A stretch of 64,000 nt of DNA. Origin: Lentzea sp. NBRC 102530 (GTDB lineage: Bacteria; Actinomycetota; Actinomycetes; Mycobacteriales; Pseudonocardiaceae). A program made the translations under genes and the position numbers. The notes below the pieces were generated by a model. The model was not told where the DNA came from and did not search any database. It was given only the letters and a program-made list of their open reading frames with translations. How positions within the stretch are numbered: the first letter of the stretch is position 1; the number at the start of each line of letters is the position of its first letter. This document shows positions 60,927 through 64,000 of this stretch, piece after piece. The DNA lies in NCBI RefSeq assembly GCF_030269365.1, contig NZ_BSTF01000003.1, forward strand, positions 434,001 through 498,000, given 5' to 3'.

Positions 60927-61743
60927 TGCCCTGCAGCGTGCCGCTGAACGCCCTGTTCGCCTCGGCGTAGCAGACGGCGTTCGTCCAGCCCTCCGACCAG
61001 GCCTGCGAACCGGGGTTGCGCCACGCGGGGAACACGTCGGTGCGCTTGTCCGAGCCCAGGTAGTCGTGCACGGCCTTCGTGCACTTGTCCTTGGCGACCG
61101 AGTTCATCTGCTCCTTGGACGGAGCGGGGTCGGTCGACTTGCCGAGCGACACGACACCGGCGGGCACGGCCTCCGACAGGTGCGGCGTGGTGCACGCGAC
61201 GACCTTGACCTCCTGGTCCTTCGACGGAGACCCCTGCGTGCACGTCTGGAAGGTGCCGAACCCGTTGTCCTTCAGGGTGTTCCGCACAGAACCCTTGCGC
61301 GCCAACGGCTTCTCGTCCGGGCTGATCTCCACGACGGTGCACAGCCGCCAGCGCTGCCCGTCCTTCCAGCCCTGCTCGTTCGGCCAGAACGCCCAGACCC
61401 GCAGGCGCGTCGAGTCCGAGTCGCCCCCGCCCAGGTAGTCGCCGAGCGCCTGACGGCACGGCGGCAGCGCTGCCTTGCGCAGCACCTGCGTGTCCGGGTA
61501 GGTCGACGGCAGGCCGGACATCTCACCGACGCTCATGACCTCGGCCTCGTGCGATTCGGTGCACTGCAGCGTCTTCAGCTCGTACGCGTTCATGCACTGC
61601 CCGGCCTTCGGCAGCGTGGGTGCGGAGGCGGAAGCCGTCGAGGGCAGCGGCCCGGGGACCGCCTGCCCTCCCACCTGAATCGCGCACGCGGACAGCGTCA
61701 CCGCGCTCAGGACAATTGCCACCGCCAGCCGCACACGAGTCAC
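60901..61743 (-). CDS. Septum-formation family lipoprotein
   Basis: 280 residues. The lipobox LSAC places the lipidated Cys at 20. The mature part has the Septum_form pattern of actinobacterial proteins: repeated KAGQCM/VACTTPHLSEA-type Cys-containing units (C50, C60 with ESHEAEV; later C with TPHLSEA), which are two related halves of about 110 residues with paired cysteines. Its GTG overlaps the stop of the upstream peptidase gene as GTGA, so the two are coupled. Acts outside the membrane. The exact division role is not established. Confidence 0.8.
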   Translation of the reverse strand: MTRVRLAVAIVLSAVTLSACAIQVGGQAVPGPLPSTASASAPTLPKAGQCMNAYELKTLQCTESHEAEVMSVGEMSGLPSTYPDTQVLRKAALPPCRQALGDYLGGGDSDSTRLRVWAFWPNEQGWKDGQRWRLCTVVEISPDEKPLARKGSVRNTLKDNGFGTFQTCTQGSPSKDQEVKVVACTTPHLSEAVPAGVVSLGKSTDPAPSKEQMNSVAKDKCTKAVHDYLGSDKRTDVFPAWRNPGSQAWSEGWTNAVCYAEANRAFSGTLQGIRDNPLPA

Positions 61744-62987
61744 ACCACAGAGACTAGGGCCTTGACCTGATCGGCGATGTCCCGACGCTGCTTTTCGAAC
61801 GCCGGATCGGTGAGCGCGGCCGGGTCGGCGGGTTGTCCGAGCACCGGCGTGTGCAGGTGACCGCCCAGCACGTTCGTTGCGCCGTAACCGATCCGCAGCC
61901 GGTTGGCCCGGTACATGCTCTCGTTGGAGAGGTAGTCACCGCCGCCACCGGACGCCGCGATCCGCCCCGGGGTGGGGGTGTCGGTGCGGCACGACTGCTG
62001 CGAGCCGACCACGACCCACTCGCAGAACGCCAGGTTGTAGTTCACCGCGAACGGGCCGGTGCCGGCGTCGATCATCTTCTGGAACGGCAGCGACGTCTCG
62101 ATGAACTCCGTCGTCGGCTGCGGCCAGCCCGCCGCGTTCGGGACGCTGCCGTAAGAGTTCACGTTGTTGTTGTCCGCGAACCCACCACGCCAGCGCGCCG
62201 CCCACCGTTCGACGTCGAACCTGCCGGGGCGGCCCTGGCTGATCGTCACGAACGCGTCGGGCTTCTGCTGCAACGCCTGCCCGTAGAAGTCCTCGACGAC
62301 GCCCTCGTCGAAACCGCCCCACAGCACGGGAAGCACCGCGGCCTGGAGCACGACCTTGCCGGTCGGCGTGGAGATCTCGCGTCCGTCGAGCTGCAGCGCC
62401 GCCGCGCCGGCCGGGTTCGCGCGGCGCACGTTCACGCCGGTGAGCTGGAACGGGTCGAAGCCGGTGACCGCGATCCTGCGCACGCCCGGCTTGGCCGGGA
62501 ACTTCGCGTCGCTCAGCCCCCGCGACGCCCAGTCGAACCGCTGGATCAGCTTCGCGCGGTCGTTCGGGGACATCGTGAACCGCGGCTTCCACTGGCGCAG
62601 CGCGGAACTGAGCTGCAGCCGGGCCCAGTAGAGCGGACGGTCGTCGTAGGCGTCGTGCGCTGTCGGTGTTGTGCTCTGCGCGCGGGCCACGGCGGCCTTC
62701 CACAGCGCGTTGCCTTCGCGTTCCACGAACTGCTGCGCCTGCTTGGAGACGACCTGGCGGCACAGCTTCGCGGTGAAGTCGGTGACCCGGCCGTCGAACC
62801 CGGCGAGCTCCACCAGGGAGGGCCCGACGGCGGGGCCGCCCGCGACGAGGGTGTCGTCGAGCCGTTGCTCCTCGACGGTCAGCGGGACGGTGGTGTCGTA
62901 GCAGTTCGCGTCCTGCGCGTGGGCGACGGCAGGGCTCATGGTCAAGGCGAGTGCGGTCAGTCCGACCAGTCCGGCGATGGTTTTCAC
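61740..62987 (-). CDS. Secreted pyroglutamyl-peptidase-like (C15 family) protein
   Basis: 415 residues with a signal peptide (cleaved after AHA, about 24). An N-terminal helical domain of about 140 residues precedes the C15 fold: VTGFDPFQLTGVNVRRANPAG (about 174-194), Glu260 in SQGRPGRFDVERWA, Cys322 in NYNLAFCEWVV and His379 in GHLHTPV. The Glu-Cys-His order and spacing are those of pyrrolidone carboxyl peptidase. Canonical enzymes are about 215-residue cytoplasmic proteins, so export and the extra domain are unusual. It could process N-terminal pyroglutamate outside the cell. GTG 62987 has GAGG upstream. Confidence 0.8.
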   Translation of the reverse strand: MKTIAGLVGLTALALTMSPAVAHAQDANCYDTTVPLTVEEQRLDDTLVAGGPAVGPSLVELAGFDGRVTDFTAKLCRQVVSKQAQQFVEREGNALWKAAVARAQSTTPTAHDAYDDRPLYWARLQLSSALRQWKPRFTMSPNDRAKLIQRFDWASRGLSDAKFPAKPGVRRIAVTGFDPFQLTGVNVRRANPAGAAALQLDGREISTPTGKVVLQAAVLPVLWGGFDEGVVEDFYGQALQQKPDAFVTISQGRPGRFDVERWAARWRGGFADNNNVNSYGSVPNAAGWPQPTTEFIETSLPFQKMIDAGTGPFAVNYNLAFCEWVVVGSQQSCRTDTPTPGRIAASGGGGDYLSNESMYRANRLRIGYGATNVLGGHLHTPVLGQPADPAALTDPAFEKQRRDIADQVKALVSVV

Positions 62988-63058
62988 GACTTCGATCCTC
63001 AACGCAAAGGGCCACCCGCCGTAACCGACAGGTGGCCCATAGTGTTGCCGACTGCGTC

Positions 63059-64000
63059 TCAGTGGGCCGCGATGGGCTTCACCCTGGGGTTGTCCTCGTC
63101 GACGTGGTAGTCCGACGGGTCGGTGTGGTCGACACCGTTGGACACCTTGGCCTGCTTGGCGACCAGCGTGACGATCACCGCGACCAGCAGGTTGACGAAC
63201 AGCGCGACGATGCCGACGTAGATCTGCGTCGTCGAGGTGCCGAACGGGTGCCACCCGAAGATCGAGATGTTGCCCAGCGGCAGCGCCGAACCGGCGAAGT
63301 GCGCCTTGCCGACGGCCGGGTTGCCGATGTTGTAGAGCAGCCACATGCCGTAACCCATGCCGCCGACCCAGCCCGCGACCAGGCCGTACACGTGGAACCA
63401 GCGCGTGTAGAGCGCGATCGCGACCGCCGGCAGCGTCTGCAGGATCATCACACCGCCGATGAGCTGCAGGTCGATGGAGAACTGCGGGTCGACGAACACG
63501 ATGAACGCCACGGCGCCGAACTTCACCACCAGGGAGGCGAGCTTGGCCTGCTTGGCCTCCTCCGCCGGGGTGGCGTTCTTCTTCACGTACTCCTTGTAGA
63601 CGTTGCGCGTCCACAGGTTCGCCGCCGCGATGGACATGATCGCCGCCGGCACCAGCGCGCCGATGCCGATGGCCGCGAACGCGATGCCCGCGAACCACGA
63701 CGGGAAGTTCGCGCCGAAGAGCTCGGGGACGATCGTGTTGGTGTCGGGACGGCCGGTCGCCTGGTTGACGATCGGCTTGGTGCCCGCGCTGATCGCGACG
63801 AAACCGAGCAGTGCCAGCAGACCCAGCAGCAGCGAGTACGCGGGCAGCGCCACCATGTTGCGCTTGATGACGTTGCGGCCGCGGCTCGCGAGGATGCCGG
63901 TCAGCGAGTGCGGGTACAGGAACAGCGCCAGTGCCGAACCGAGTGCCAGCGTCGCGTACTGCAGCTGGTTCGTGCCGGTCAGCAGGATGCCGTCGGTCTT
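63059..64000 (-). CDS. Sodium:solute symporter, partial (C-terminal part)
   Basis: The C-terminal portion of an SSS-family (SLC5-like) permease running off the right edge. It reads LFLYPHSLTGILASRGRNVIKRN followed by MVALPAYSLLLGLLALLGF across the known core region, then GIGALVPAAIMSIAAANLWTRNVYKEY, which is typical of acetate/monocarboxylate symporters (ActP/MctP). About eight membrane helices are visible, and the tail is charged (DEDNPRVKPIAAH). The N-terminus lies outside the window. It could import a short organic acid. Confidence 0.85.
   Translation of the reverse strand, partial: KTDGILLTGTNQLQYATLALGSALALFLYPHSLTGILASRGRNVIKRNMVALPAYSLLLGLLALLGFVAISAGTKPIVNQATGRPDTNTIVPELFGANFPSWFAGIAFAAIGIGALVPAAIMSIAAANLWTRNVYKEYVKKNATPAEEAKQAKLASLVVKFGAVAFIVFVDPQFSIDLQLIGGVMILQTLPAVAIALYTRWFHVYGLVAGWVGGMGYGMWLLYNIGNPAVGKAHFAGSALPLGNISIFGWHPFGTSTTQIYVGIVALFVNLLVAVIVTLVAKQAKVSNGVDHTDPSDYHVDEDNPRVKPIAAH

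Noticed and set aside
61740-63698. A single 652-residue protein joining the C15 peptidase and symporter regions
   Set aside because: The upstream half is noise overlapping the symporter gene in another frame. A signal peptide starts cleanly at 62987.
1-64000. tRNA, rRNA, prophage or insertion-sequence genes
   Set aside because: No cloverleaf with CCA-proximal pairing, no rRNA-like stretch and no transposase or integrase motif was recognised by eye. A tRNAscan or ISfinder run would be the decisive check.

Overview
The window is high-GC actinobacterial chromosome with frequent GTG starts, many start/stop-overlapping genes and mycobacteria-like gene order. The block inositol-phosphate synthase - PadR regulator - DUF5318 protein - class A PBP - GT87 - rpsF - ssb - rpsR - rplI - dnaB (about 25.2 to 9.9 kb) has the order I know from Mycobacterium tuberculosis Rv0046c-Rv0058, so the segment is probably within some tens of kb of oriC. 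Secreted proteins with chaplin-like repeats, two PhoX enzymes and a class 3 intein in DnaB suggest a mycelial member of the Pseudonocardiaceae (Lentzea/Lechevalieria/Saccharothrix-like). The genus is an inference. No rRNA, tRNA, CRISPR array, prophage or transposase was seen.

Layout. 0-8 kb: AI-2E-family permease, a large repeat membrane protein, a secreted protein and a 1004-residue exported protein built from thirteen 51-residue chaplin-like units. 8-9.7 kb: GGDEF remnant, then a divergent SDR/TetR pair with two long palindromic operators. 9.9-14.1 kb: intein-containing dnaB, a DnaA-box-rich gap, then rplI-rpsR-ssb-rpsF with a candidate S6:S18 leader. 14.2-25.2 kb: cell-envelope block (secreted protein, endonuclease IV, two GT87 transferases around an SGNH hydrolase, PBP, DUF5318, PadR, ino1). 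25.2-35.9 kb: metabolic and transport genes, tandem PhoX phosphatases with PHO-box-like sites, tandem DUF3455 proteins. 36-43 kb: amidohydrolase, two tiny ORFs, orphan histidine kinase, a divergent NO-synthase-like protein, trmB and a mycosin-like protease. 43-52.9 kb: duplicated ABC ATPases, PPOX enzymes, HAD, TetR operon, two-component pair, membrane protein-GntR pair. 52.9-57.1 kb: coupled dynamin-like GTPase / GrpE-like / dynamin-like GTPase operon. 57.2-64 kb: DUF6802 protein, pckG, small membrane protein, HAD protein, septum-formation lipoprotein coupled to a secreted C15-type peptidase, and a truncated sodium:solute symporter.

The most interesting items are the chaplin-like solenoid with its exact 51-residue period, the dynamin-GrpE-dynamin operon, the class 3 DnaB intein with a decayed endonuclease, the NO-synthase-like protein lacking the usual C-terminus, the DnaA-box clusters, and nine convergent gene pairs whose 3' ends overlap.
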